This document shows positions 22,163 through 32,740 of a DNA stretch of 64,000 nt, piece by piece. The stretch is taken from assembly GCA_016271365.2 (NCBI GenBank), contig CM057459.1, positions 824,416,501 through 824,480,500 on the forward strand, read 5' to 3'. A program made the position numbers and the translations under genes. How positions within the stretch are numbered: the first letter of the stretch is position 1; each line of letters opens with the position of its first letter. The notes under the pieces are model-generated. The model worked only from the letters and a program-made list of their open reading frames with translations. It did no database searches and was not told the DNA's origin. The stretch comes from Neoceratodus forsteri (taxonomy: Eukaryota > Chordata > Ceratodontiformes > Ceratodontidae).

Positions 22163-22529
22163 TGAGCTGTGTGGAATGCGGAATTCCGCCAGCAGAATAA
22201 CTGCAAATGGTTATTCTGCTGGTGAAATTTCTGCTGAATTTCACTTATTCACCTGCAGAATTCCACCTACAGTGATCCATGGAATAATATTCCATGCAAC
22301 AGTAATTTTTCTGCAGAAAATTAATCCACAACAATTTCCATGGAATATATTGAGATCTGGGAATCATATTTTGGAACAGTGATTTTCCATGGAAAATCAT
22401 TCCACAACTATTCTGTGCTGTGGAATTCCTCCAATCTGTTTCCAGTAGAATTTGACAGAATTTCAGAAGAATTTTGAATATTCCATGAAATTCTGTTTTG
22501 CCAGAATTTGAAAATTCCACACAGCACTA
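22163..22529. mobile_element. hAT-like MITE inside the Penelope-like RT
   Basis: This 367-bp AT-rich element is full of GGAATTCC-like and TTCCATGGAA-like palindromic words. The left end reads TGAGCTGTGTGGAATGCGG and the right end, on the other strand, TAGTGCTGTGTGGAATTTTC; they share GCTGTGTGGAAT. Flanking 8-mers GTTGCTTC (22155-22162) and GTTGATAC (22530-22537) match at six of eight positions, fitting an aged 8-bp hAT duplication. There is no coding capacity. Confidence 0.6.
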
Positions 22530-22537
22530 GTTGATAC

Positions 22538-23330
22538 ACTTTAAAACAAACTCACAACTCTTAGTCAGGAATGACACAAACTTCATATCATATCCCCCCA
22601 GCTGTTCTAAAAAGAACTGTGTGGCTTCCAGTCTAACCTTGTGTTGACTATTTGTATGTAGTAATTCCACATCAAGAGTGACCAGAGAAAAGTAAGGGCT
22701 AAGGGTTTTTCCTTGTAAAGTTTGCAGAATATCCATAGAATCTCTTATATGTAAAGGAAACTGTGACACAATTGGTTTGAGAAAAGAGTTAACACATTTT
22801 GACAGTGGTTCTGTTAGAGTACCAATGCTGGCCATGATTGGTCATCCCGGGGGGATCAACTAAATTTGTATGTATTTTTGGCAGGACATAAATCTTGGCC
22901 AGCATCGGATGCTCCACAGTCAAATATTTCTTGATTTCAACACTAATAATACCCTTTCACAAGCCATGGACAAGAAGTTGTCAATTTCTCTTTTAAACTC
23001 TGGTGTAGGTTCTTTCACCAAAGATTTATACATAGTTCCATCATTTAACTGTCTCCCAACTTAATTTTTATATTTGCATTTATCCATGACAACTATCCCT
23101 TCCTGTATCAGCTTTTTGATGGTGGTATTAGGGTTAGTATGTAAATCGTTCAAAGCTTGCCATTCTTCTGTAGTAGTGCTTATAAAATATATCGGCCTGT
23201 CTGCCTGTAACAAACCATGTTGCTCCCACGCACACACCTGTTCAAAGGCTGAAACCAGCAGAGCAACTGGTGAGCAAAGGGTAGATTTTAAATTTAAATT
23301 TCCCGACATTTGGTTGTATCTCACTATTTA
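22538..23330 (-). pseudogene. Penelope-like RT, first half
   Basis: The frame 23324-23061 gives ERICAWEQ-like decayed sequence and then a block like DRPIYFISTTTEEWQALNDL, with TIKKLIQEGIVVMDK, which corresponds to the part before the palm. The frame 22835-22527 gives SIGTLTEPLSKCVNSFLKPI, IRDSMDILQTL, LVTLDVELLHTN (first catalytic Asp kept) and SCEFVLKCIN, where the MITE interrupts it. Confidence 0.65.
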
Positions 23331-23452
23331 AACTGATTGTTTAGCAAATATATATTTTAAATTCAGCTTCCAGGTATTGTAAACTTGCACAAGTCTACAA
23401 TACAATGAAAAGAATTAAACTTCCAAGTAGGAATAAAGAACAGACCTTTAGA

Positions 23453-24060
23453 TTAAACTACATATTCAGCAGATGTGAGTGTATGTTTTGGTAGATTTAC
23501 CACTATTAACATCTCAGCCCTCTGCTTTGATTCCATCTGGACTGTATCCAATTCTGTTGTCTCCTGTTCTCTGGATTCTGTTGTCTCCATTGGTTCTGAC
23601 CTTTCCCACTCAGTTGTCTGGATATTTTCCCCCCATCTCCTTCTGCTTCTACCATGTCTTGTCCTTGGATGACTCTCTCCTGGAATGGAATTCTGGGGTC
23701 CCATCCCTGCATCTCCACCATTTGTTGTATGCTTTCCACTAAAAAAAATTGTGGAACCAGTTCTTTCTACATTAGATTCTGTACCAGTATTGGCTACATC
23801 ATTAGTTCCATTATTTTTCAATACAGGTTTTGGTGGCTGCTCTTTCTTCTTAAGAAACCAATTAAATACTTTATCATTTACAAAGTCCCTTTTGTCTCAC
23901 AGGAATTTTTTCTTTTGGCTACTTTTATTTATTTTTTTATCATGTTGTTCAATTGAGAGTTCCAAATTGCTCATATAATTATTAAATTCATGATGGTCCA
24001 AATATAACACAGACTTGTTCACAATCTCTTGACTCTGCTTCAACTTCTGCCTGTAATTTC
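23453..24060 (-). pseudogene. Penelope-like ORF, N-terminal region
   Basis: From 24060 leftwards, frames give KKLQAEVEAESRDC and then NLELSIEQHDKK, a likely coiled coil. A polar stretch rich in Glu, Thr and Ser follows (frame 23821-23453). Its end carries VVNLPKHTLTSAEYVV, matching the conserved NLS...LT..E motif found just before the RT of Penelope-like elements. A stop and frameshifts separate the pieces. Confidence 0.6.
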
Positions 24061-24080
24061 TTAGAGTCTATTAAAATAGC

Positions 24081-25832
24081 CTATATTAGGAAAGCACTGC
24101 TTTTTAAAAGTGCCTCCTTCCAGATAGCCATAAGACTTTCATGATCTTGTCTGAACACTGGCCACTTTAGGATACACGAGCCTCATGGGACTCTGTTAAC
24201 ACTCAGGTAAGATTGCATCTCTGTTTGTTTCATTATATAATGTGTGCTAAAATGATGCAACATGTTTTCACTTACAAGCTTTTGTTAAGACTCTGTTTAG
24301 TCAGAAGATAAATTACTTGTGACTAGTATGTATGCGGCAACATTACATTAAGGAGAGAGACTAAGATTTAATTAATGAAGACCTTTTTCATTAGTCATTT
24401 GACAATGATTTGCAACTGTAGGTTTTAAGTTTTGTTTAGCCAGTCTGCATAATGAACAGGAGTTGCAGGATATAGTGCCTGTCCAGTGTTTTCTGGGCAT
24501 GATTTCTTTGGGAGGCACACTGTAATTTAGTATGATGCATCACTAGTTATTTTTAATGGTAAGGTGCATTATTGTTATGGTTATGGTCCACTATAAATTC
24601 TTTCCATTCTGATAAAACTTCAGCTACAGATTATCTGTCGGAGCCAGTGTGGTGTATGTGCTAATTCCTGCCTATGTGGTCTTTTGTTATATGCACAATG
24701 TTTTTTTTTTCATAAATAAATGGTAAGAATTTATATTACGGCCTGTGTGGCCATGTGTCCACACCGCAGGGTGCTTAGTGGTTCTACATTTTCACACAGT
24801 TCTGTATCTACACAAAGCACTGTGGTTTTATATCCTGGTGTTTGCCTACTACAGTTTATTCAGTTCACTATACAAGAAGTCTGGCTTAAGAAAGAGGATT
24901 TGAGAGAATAAAGCTGGAGGTGCTCCTCTCCTAGCTTGGTTCCAAGCTGGTGAGTGCAGCAGAAAACCTAATAGTATCTCCTTTTCATCATTTATCAAAC
25001 TCATGTTATTTGTATTTATTATTTTAAGCATTAAGCTACAAGTAGCCTGTTTGAATTATTTACTTGGACTACACCTTGCAGAGTGTACGCTTGTATTTAA
25101 TGCTGCAATTACCTCTGTTTATTTTTCTTTTTTGTGGTTGTTATCTCCCTTGCTGGTCTGTTGAATGCACTGTACATCTAAACACAGTGAACTCTGGAAT
25201 GGAAATGTATTCATTAAAATCTGTTTCTATCACTTTTAATAAAATTTGTATTTAAACCTGTAGAACACCTTCACAGCAACATTCCCATATCCACCTCCCC
25301 AAACACTTTACTGCACTGAATTCAAATGTCAAACAAGCATTTGTCAATGCTGATTGCTGTCTTGCTGGCATTGGCATTGGTACTGCAGGAGTTAGAGAGA
25401 TGCATAATAGGAATGGCAGTGAAGAACTAAACTGACACCATCCCCATCCCTACCATACAGAGACTGACAGGCATTAGGGTGTGCCTTGGGTCGCCAGCCA
25501 TAACATTCATCTCGCCATTTCATTCACCCTACCCTGCAGACACCAACAAGTTTCACATTGTGCTTTGGAGTCTTCAGGCCTTATGCCCACCCCTTCCTTA
25601 AGGAAATATGCTGAGATGGGTGCAGTATAGGAGAATGGGGTGAACTTTGGGGCGAAAGAGTCCAAGGCACACCTCAATGCCTATCACTGGCTGCAGGGTG
25701 TGGGTGTGGGTGTGGAATGGTGTGAGCATTTCGGCTGACAATCCAAGTCACACCACTGATGCCTGTCAGCCTCTACAGGGTGAGACATTACTGTTGGAAA
25801 CCCTAACGCCCCAGGTGTTTGTTAGAGCTTTC
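24081..25832. other. unassigned interval
   Basis: No domain, tail or tandem structure was recognised here. There is an A/T-rich stretch near 24700 and another near 25200-25255. Short frames have no recognisable content. Confidence 0.25.
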
Positions 25833-26604
25833 ATCCAAATTTTCAGCATAGGATTTTGTGACCCCACCCTCATGAACAGTGGCACTATCAGTTCGTTAGC
25901 TGAATGGTGATTTGCACAGTGACTGTGCCATTTGGCGCAACATGTACAAAAACACATTTCAGGCAGGATGTGACAAGTGACAGCTGAACTGTTTATGAGG
26001 AGGTGTAAACAAATGCCAATGTTGAAAATCTGGAGTGAAAATATGAAAAATTTGTGAAATACCGAGCATGTGTAGAAACTGTGCAATGCATGCCCTAATG
26101 CAATTATTTGAGGGATTTATTTTAACCAAACTTTCAACATAGGCATTTTGGGACCTCCACTCATGAACAGTGTCACTGTGATTTTGTTAATCTGTCCTGA
26201 ACATTGATTTCCCACAGTGACTGCGCCATTGTGCACCACATGTGCAAAAACACATTTCAGGAAGGATGTAAAAAATGACAGCTGTACTGTTCATAAGGAG
26301 GTGTGAAAAATGACAACGCTGAAAATCTGGAGTGACAATATTAAAAATTGTCGATGTTATGCATGTGTGTGGAAACCATGCAATGTACAGTCATAACAGT
26401 CATTTTTTGGAATTTTTTCACCAAATTTGCAACATAGGATTTTTGGGACCCCAACTCATGAACAGTGGCACTGTCATTCCATTAATCAATCCCAAAAGGT
26501 GACTTCACACAGTGACTGAGAAATTACTTTTTGGACAGCATAATGAGATGACAGTGTATGTGTTCATGAAGTGGGGTCCCAAGAACCCCATGTTGGAAAT
26601 TTGG
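25833..26604. repeat. three tandem copies of a ~293-bp unit, each containing an imperfect palindrome
   Basis: The start word (CCAAATTTTCAGCATAGG and variants) occurs at 25835, 26126 and 26421, giving periods of 291 and 295 bp. In each unit the start is followed by CCCCA...TCATGAACAGTG, then a centre with CACAGTGACTG, then the complement of the first half: TTCATGA...GGGTC or GGTGT and a GTTGAAAATCTGGA-type end at about 26034, 26330 and 26604. Between palindromes are spacers of about 90 bp that resemble each other, for example GAAACTGTGCAATGCATG and GAAACCATGCAATGTACAG. There is no coding capacity. It looks like a tandemly multiplied foldback MITE or a small satellite. Confidence 0.7.
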
Positions 26605-26695
26605 AGCCAAAGTTCAAAAAAATGGCTGAGATATCCACCTAACTCACCCCCATTTATGCCATTGTACAGCTTAACAGCATTTCATCATTTTGCAG

Positions 26696-26760
26696 TTCGG
26701 CTCTGAAGAGTCCAGACGTGTTCCGGCTCCACCGAAGATCGCAGTGCCAGACCTCCAGAG
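26696..26760 (+). other. candidate 65-bp internal exon, unrecognised
   Basis: The segment is bounded by TTTTGCAG at the left (acceptor, AG at 26694-26695) and GTAAGTATGG at the right (strong donor from 26761). The first frame is open through the segment and encodes 21 codons plus two bases, rich in Pro, Ser, Arg and Glu. It holds five CpG dinucleotides in 65 bp, while the surroundings are CpG-poor, as expected for old methylated repeats. No partner exon was identified and the peptide is not recognised. A chance arrangement, or the end of a young DNA element, remains possible. Confidence 0.3.
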
Positions 26761-28150
26761 GTAAGTATGGGGTGAGAGAGGGGAAGGTGGGGGACACCAC
26801 GGACAATGACGGACCATTTCTTTTTTCAGGTATAAAAAAATTAACCTTGCAGGACCATTTTCTTTCTTTACAGGTGAAATAAAATAAATGTTTGGCACAC
26901 TGGTTAGGCTGATGTACTTACTGATAGAGAGTAGGAACATGCCAACACAGTCAGCTTTCTGTAAGCTGTGACACACTGCGGTGGTCTCCCAGTGTGCCAC
27001 ACAATCTGGGGAGGGGTTGAAAGACATGATGACACATGGATTTCACCCCGATGTCGGCTTTCTTTGGGATTGTGTGGTGGCGGCAGGAGCCACCATCAGG
27101 TTTATTGAAATGTTTGAAAAGGAAAGGCACATACAGGAGGTGACAGCATCTGTGCCACTAACATGACAACCTTTGTCTCTGATTGTAGTGGCACATTCTT
27201 TCAAGTTTGTGCACTTTACATAATTCTGTGTCAGTGATAGCATGCTGGCTAATTTAGAAATGGTGGAAGCAATTCTACTAAAGCATACCCTGCATTCACT
27301 CAACACTGACACACCTCTGCAATTCTGCTACTACCACAAGATGTTGCTTGTGCACATGCAAAACAACATAAAAAGGGTTAACATACTAGATATCTCTGAG
27401 GAAGGCACTCCCAGAGGAGGCAAAATATTAGTTCCTGTCCAACTCAGCTTGTGATAGTTTGCTCCTAATGCAACATGCATATCTTCAGACGATAAGTAAT
27501 GCTTTTTGACTTTTGCCTGTGTATTTAGAAAGCTGTTTTGTGTGTGTGTGTGTGTTTATTTATTTCTTTTTTGTTATCTCATTGCAGTTTGTTGCATGAT
27601 TAAATTAATGTATGGACCTATATGTAGTGAGTTAGCCCTTTTTAACATTTGTACATTCAGCAGTATGTAAGTGTGTTTGGAGAAGCGGATGCTGAAATGT
27701 TGCTGTTAAGATTTACAGCATTTTATAGCATGGCTGTTCTCAGTAGTGGAGCAGCAAATTTGTCTACACAAAATTTATAGATGTGCTATGCAAATTGGCC
27801 CAACCTCCTTGCTCTATGATTTTGTTTTACTGTTAGACTAAATCTATTATGAGTTAACTGACTAAAGTACATGATGTAATTGAGCTGCTGCTTCTACAGT
27901 CCACTTTGTTTTTAGAGTCATCTCTCTCTTCATTCCTTTCTAGTGGATTTTAAATGTCTGCTTACCTATCTACTCTACTATTCTTTTCTCAATGTGTGAA
28001 CCTCTTCTTTTTCCTGCTGTAGCCTATCACCCCATTATTCTCATACACTCCTTTGTTCTGCTGCTCTGAGATGACTATGACTACATAATACAATATTGAG
28101 CTTTTTTATAAATGCACGCTGCAGTCCAAAAAGGAATTTAAATAAATATT
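26761..28150. other. unassigned interval
   Basis: No coding region was recognised. A plus-strand frame (26981-27166) and a minus-strand frame (27043-27312) overlap and have no known domain. Near 28080-28150 the sequence AATTTAAATAAATATTC runs into an ATC microsatellite, which resembles the 3' end of a LINE or SINE. Confidence 0.25.
27540..27555. repeat. (GT)n microsatellite
   Basis: Eight uninterrupted GT units. Confidence 0.8.
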
Positions 28151-28188
28151 CATCATCATCATTATCATCATCATCATCATAATCATCA
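28151..28188. repeat. (CAT)n microsatellite, possible retroelement tail
   Basis: A run of CAT/ATC units with two single interruptions follows directly on AATAAATATT. This is the arrangement seen where a non-LTR element ends in a short tandem repeat. Confidence 0.7.
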
Positions 28189-28248
28189 AATATCTTATTT
28201 TTTGACTACCCCTATACAAGGCAAGATATTGATTTATTTAAGTGTAGT

Positions 28249-28635
28249 CTATTTTTTTATAATTGTCCTGCCTTTTTGGCTGGACAAGTACACTTTTTTA
28301 TGAGCAAGTCTATTTTGAATCTTTATGTGTCCTGGGTCGAGACAAACACATTTTGATTTCTGCACTCCCAATAATGATACAACAGCCAGAAGTGCTTCAT
28401 GTACATATAGATCGATATTGGATATGATAAACCACCTGTGTCTGTCTGAAAAAGTAACAATGTTGCTTAGAATGTTTGGGTTATTTAAATTCCTTTCCCT
28501 TGTTATTTTGTAATATATCTCAAGGTAAAACACACATTTTTTATACCGACATACGTTTTGTTTCTGCTTAGTTTGTTGGCCTGTGGCACATTGCTGCCAT
28601 CTGTCATTGACGCATATCTGATGTTTCAAGGACAA
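28249..28635 (-). CDS. orphan 128-residue frame, unrecognised
   Basis: This frame has no internal stop, a cysteine-rich and basic N-terminal third and no motif that I can name. It lies just left of the 3' tail of the CR1-like copy B, in sequence not explained by a known element. In a window with many random frames of 60-100 residues, one of 128 may be chance. It is recorded because it is the longest frame here outside a recognised element or its antisense. Confidence 0.15.
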   Translation of the reverse strand: MSLKHQICVNDRWQQCATGQQTKQKQNVCRYKKCVFYLEIYYKITRERNLNNPNILSNIVTFSDRHRWFIISNIDLYVHEALLAVVSLLGVQKSKCVCLDPGHIKIQNRLAHKKVYLSSQKGRTIIKK

Positions 28636-28899
28636 GTAAACATTTCATCCTGTTATCAGTAGCTTTGTAAAATATTTTGCTATTTGATCTATGCGTGTTG
28701 ACATGTGAACACAAATAATACTCAGCTCTCCTTTTCCCTCCAACAGCTCTAATTTCCTGCTAGATGTATATTGCAGACTCATAGAAAAATAGAAACATAG
28801 AAACATAGACTTTGATGGCAGATAAGGACCACTTGGCCCATCCAGTCTGCCCATTTCCCTACCTATTGGATAAGCTTCAGATTCTAGTTAACCAACAGC

Positions 28900-30900
28900 C
28901 TACTTTCTGCAACCCTCCACTATAATTGCCTTATGTCTGTCCCATGCATGTTTGAATTCCCCCACTGTTTTAGAGCCCACAACCTCTCCAGGAAGGCGGT
29001 TCCATGCGTCCACCACTCTCTCCATGAAAAAGAATTTCCTCACATTACCACTGAGCCATCCCCCCTCTAACTTTAAATTGTGCCCCCTTGTTCTTACACA
29101 TCTCTTTTTCTGAAAGATGCTACCCTCCTGGACTTTGTTGATTCCCTTGAGGTACATAAAAGTTTCTATCATGTCCCCCTGTCCCTCCTTTCATCAAGGG
29201 TATACATATTAAGCTCCTTCAGTCTCTCTTTCATATGGTTTCTGATGTAGACCCTGCACCATTTTAGTTGCCCTCTTCTGGACTGCTTCCATCCTGTCTA
29301 TGTCCTTGCATAGATGAGGTCTCCAAAACTGCACACAGTACTCCAGATGGGGTCTCACCAACTGTCTGTATAGAGGGATAACCACTTCCCTTTTTCTACT
29401 TGTGATGCCCCTCCCTATGCATCCCAGTATCCCTCTGGCTCTCCTTACTGACTTCTCACATTGCTTACCCACCTTTGGGTCATCTGATATGACTACACCC
29501 AGATCCCTTTCCATTATTGTTGTCGTTAGTACCTCCTCTGGTATTGTGTACTCGTCTCCTGGATTTTTATGTCCCAGGTGCATTACTTTGCACTTCTTTG
29601 CATTGAATCCAAGTTGCCATATGTCTGACCATTCCTCCAACCTTGCCAAGTCCCTTCTCATCCTTTCTACCCCCTTGTGTATCAACTCTGTTACAGATCT
29701 TGTGTCATCCGCAAAGAGGCATACCTTTTCTTCCAGACCTCTGCAATGTCACCTATAAAGACGTAAAGAGGACTGGACCCAATACTGAGCCCTGAAGTAC
29801 TCCACTAGTAACCCCACTTTCTTCCAGAATGTGTTCCATTCACTATTACCTTCTGTGTCCTGTTGTGCAGCCAGTTTGTTACTCAGGCTACCACCCTGGG
29901 ACCCACTCCCAGGCTGGCTAACTTGATTATTAATCTTTGTGTGGGACTGTGTCAAATGCCTTGCTAAAGTCTAGGTAGGCATATCCACAGCCCTCCCTGG
30001 TCTATTACTTTGGTCACCCAGTAAAAAAATCAATTAGAGTCATCTGACAGGACCTTCCTGCTGTGAATCCATGCTGCTTTGGGTCCTGTGCCCCGCTGGC
30101 CTCTAGGTACTCAACAATTCTTTCTTTCAGAAGTGATTCCATCATTTTCCCACCACTGAGGACAAACTAACAGGTCTGTAGTTTCCTGCTTCTGCCTTGC
30201 TCCCACTTTTGTGAAGGGAATCATCTCTGCCTCCTCGAGTCCTCAGGTACCACCCCATCTTCCCATGATTTGTTAAAAGTGTGGTTAGTCATGTCACTAG
30301 GTCCTCCTTAACTCTTTTAGGATTCTAGGGTGAATCCGTCAGGCCCCATTGCTTTGTCCACCTTGAGTTTTAGTTTCTTTCAGTACTCTTTCTTCTGTAA
30401 ATGGACTGGTGTCTACCCCACTATCCAGAGTGCTTCTACTGTTTGGTTTAGGTAACTCCTCCTCTTCTTCTTTTGTGAATACTGAGCAAAAGTATTCATT
30501 CAGTATCTCTGCCTTTTCACTGTCTCCCTCTGCCCACCTCCCCTCTCCTTTATTAATCTTCACTATCCTCCCTTAACTTTCTATGCTCCCTAATGTACCT
30601 ATAAAGGTTTTAGCCTCTTCTAACTGAGTTGGCTATCTTTCCTTGGTTTGGGCCTTTGATTTTCTGACTGCCTTCCTACTTCTTTCTGCTTTAATTGATA
30701 CAGTTCCCTGTCGTGCTCCGTCTGTGATTCCTTATACTTTTGCATGCAGACTTTTCTCCTTAACCTTCCTGACACCTCTTTTGAGAGCCATAGTGTTTTT
30801 TTATTCCATTTTGTTTTTTTTATTTGTTTCACACAAAGGCTTGTTGCCTCCATGATGGCAGTTTTGATTTTTCTCCATTGTTCTTCCACCCTCCTTGCTG
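28900..30900 (-). pseudogene. CR1-like ORF2 reverse transcriptase and C-terminus (copy B)
   Basis: The pieces, in minus-strand order, are a linker with WNKKTLWLSKEVSGRLRR (about 30790), EILNEYFCSVFTKEEEEELP (about 30510), a broken palm region, the catalytic LFADDTRSVTEL (about 29720-29690), GFNAKKCKVMHLGHKNP (about 29610), the thumb with VRPHLEYCVQFWRPHL (about 29320) and the C-terminus NVRKFFFMERVVDAWNRLPG (about 29060-29000). The two active-site Asp are kept. Frames 29685-29209 and 29172-28900 are each open. Confidence 0.75.
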
Positions 30901-31127
30901 GCCATTTGCTAATGCATTCCTCAGGTATTCACCCATTATGCAAAGTCAGCCCTTCTAAAGTCCAGTATCCTTGTCTTTGTATGGCTTGTCTCAATGGTTG
31001 TGTTTATTGTGAAGCACACTGTGCAGTGGTCACTTGTTCCCAGATGTCTACTGACTTCTAAGTTTGTGATCCTCTCTCATTTGAGAGTACCAGGTCTAAT
31101 ATTGCTCCTCCTGAGTGGGTTCCACCA

Positions 31128-31633
31128 CTAGCTGTCTAAGGCATGCTCCTGTAGAGCATCAAGAATGACCCTGCTCTTGGATGTGGCTGCAGTCCATGTC
31201 GCCCAGTTAACATCTGGCATATTCAGGTCCCCCATCAACAGTATCTCCCCTTTTTCGGCCATTTTGTGAATGCCCTCTATCATTTTCTTGTCCATTTCCT
31301 TCCCTTGAGACGGGGGTCTGTATACAAACCCTGTGCGGATTGTGATGCCATTCCCTGTCTCCAAGGTGACCCAGAGTTCCTCTTGTACTCCCTCTTTACT
31401 TTTTAGTCCTGTAGCTTTGATCTCTTCCCTTATGTAGAGAGCTACTCCACCTCCTCTTTTACCCTCCCTGTCCCTTCTGTAGATTGTGTACCCTGGTATG
31501 TTGACATCCCAGTCACGGTTCTCCATGTACCATGTTTCTGTGACTGCCACAATATCCAAGTGTCCTCTTCCATCAGGGCTACTAGCTCTGAGCTTGTTTC
31601 AAGACTACGGGCATTGGTACCATTGCCTTCCAT
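31128..31633 (-). pseudogene. CR1-like ORF2 endonuclease (copy B)
   Basis: The open frame 31559-31128 contains VTETWYMENRDWDVNIPGY, YRRDREGKRGGGVALYIREE, GFVYRPPSQG, and LMGDLNMPDVNW, the last with Phe of the GDFN block changed to Leu. These are the conserved blocks of the LINE endonuclease. The metal-binding Glu and the Asp of GDxN are present. The usual ARSL start appears in another frame at about 31620. Confidence 0.75.
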
Positions 31634-31848
31634 TTAATGTTGGCTCTTTATCCTTTTACCCCATCCCTGCTCTTATTGCCCTTGTCCATTTTCCATTTAC
31701 CCTGTCCTGCCCTCTGTCAAGCTCTGTACCTCAGTGTTTACCCCATACTACCTGCCATGTTTTGTGGGGAGGCTAAACTTTCCTGTTTCCTATCAGCACC
31801 TCCCCTTGGCTAGTTTAAAAGCCACAAGGAAGCCTTTAAACCTGTCAC

Positions 31849-32717
31849 CTAGAGCGTGTTTCCCTTCCTGGACAGATGCAGACCTTCATGCCAGTATAGA
31901 CCTTCATCTCTCCAGGTGGACCCCCAGTCCCCAATGAAGCCAAAACCCTGTGCTCTGCACCAGTTTTGCAACCATTCATTAAAATGCATGGTGGGCAGTA
32001 CCCTAGCCTCACCCCTGCCATAGACTGGCAGCACCTCTGAGAAGGTTACCATGCTTGCTACCTGTCTCAGGCCCCTCCCCAACTCCACGAATTCATCCTG
32101 CACTGCACTGATCTCATGCTACATAGGTCATTTGTCCCAGGTGGAAAGATATTCTCTCCTGTGATGCTGCTTCTGCAATCCTGAGGATTCGCTCCTGTCC
32201 CTCCAAGCCATGGCACCAGGCAGGCACCTTACTCCTCTCTCCTCCCTTCCCCAGGTCTACACCCCTAACAATTGAGTCCCTCATCAGAAGCTGTTTCTTT
32301 TCCCCTGTGGTGTCCCTTGCCACTCTTTTGTGGGTCTCCCTTGTGGATGTCCCCAGCATTCTTCTTGGTCTCCAATGAAGGTGTCATCATAGAGGAACCT
32401 TGATTTTCCAGCCTGACATATGATTTGTGTAGAGGCGCAACTCGAGGGCTACGCCTCTGTTCCACCACCCTCACCCTCTCCGAACCTACTGTGGTCCATC
32501 TGCTCTTCACACATGGCAACCTCTGAGGCAGTGGTTGTGGAACTGATGCTCTTTGGGTGGGGGAGGCCTCCTTAGTCCTTACCAGTTCAGCCTGGAGGTG
32601 GGCAACCTCCTCCCTCAGAGCTGACAGTTGCCTGCAGATAGGGCAGCAACACAGGTTCCAGAATGTCTCCCAGAAAATTGCTGCCCCACAGCCAGTGCAT
32701 TGCACCACTCCCCACAT
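31849..32717 (-). pseudogene. CR1-like ORF1 (cysteine motif, coiled coil, SGNH esterase)
   Basis: The N-terminus at 32717 shows CTGCG...CCCCPIC, a cysteine cluster like a PHD or zinc finger. A short coiled coil (LSALREEVAHLQAELV) and a basic linker follow. The esterase domain then starts at RDSIVRGVDL (about 32280), where family members have GDS. The block with Asn is broken by a frameshift (HLGQMTY in place of HLGTND), and the domain resumes with LGRGLRQVASMVTFSEVLPV and ends in EGLHLS in place of DGLHxS. Esterase-type ORF1 proteins are known in CR1 and L2 elements. Here three of the active-site blocks are damaged, in contrast to copy C. Confidence 0.7.
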
Positions 32718-32740
32718 GTCCTCTGCCTACAATATACAAT

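Larger units (their letters stand above)
21700..24080 (-). mobile_element. Penelope-like retroelement (Neptune/Poseidon type)
   Basis: On the minus strand the order is a coiled-coil N-terminal region (about 24060-23830), a polar linker, the hallmark LPKHTLTSAEY (about 23490-23460), the RT palm with LTEPLSKCVNSFLKPIVSQF (about 22815), LVTLDVELLHTN (about 22690), MAMGVSLFPSYVNL (about 22090) and FMDDLFMIW (about 21985). This block order belongs to Penelope-like elements. No GIY-YIG endonuclease was recognised left of 21700, so this copy is either truncated or of a type lacking it. A hAT-like MITE splits the RT at 22163-22529. Confidence 0.7.
28780..32740 (-). mobile_element. CR1-like LINE (copy B), nearly full length
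   Basis: Read on the minus strand this has ORF1 (about 32717-31849), endonuclease (about 31633-31128), RT (about 30900-29600), the C-terminal part (to about 28900) and a 3' tail with GATGGGCCAAGTGGTCC-like sequence ending in repeated CTATGTTT octamers (28780-28812). All domains of a two-ORF CR1-type element are present in order, with stops and frameshifts. The 5' untranslated region may run past 32740. Confidence 0.8.

Noticed and set aside
23475..23978. Plus-strand frames of up to 100 residues with hydrophobic content
   Set aside because: They are antisense to the Penelope-like N-terminal region, whose minus-strand reading carries the conserved motif.
27540..28188. CRISPR-like or regulatory meaning of the short tandem repeats
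   Set aside because: They are plain GT and CAT microsatellites without spacers. Nothing in the window is prokaryotic.
29402..31937. Plus-strand frames antisense to CR1-like copy B
   Set aside because: They are shadows of the endonuclease and RT pieces on the minus strand.
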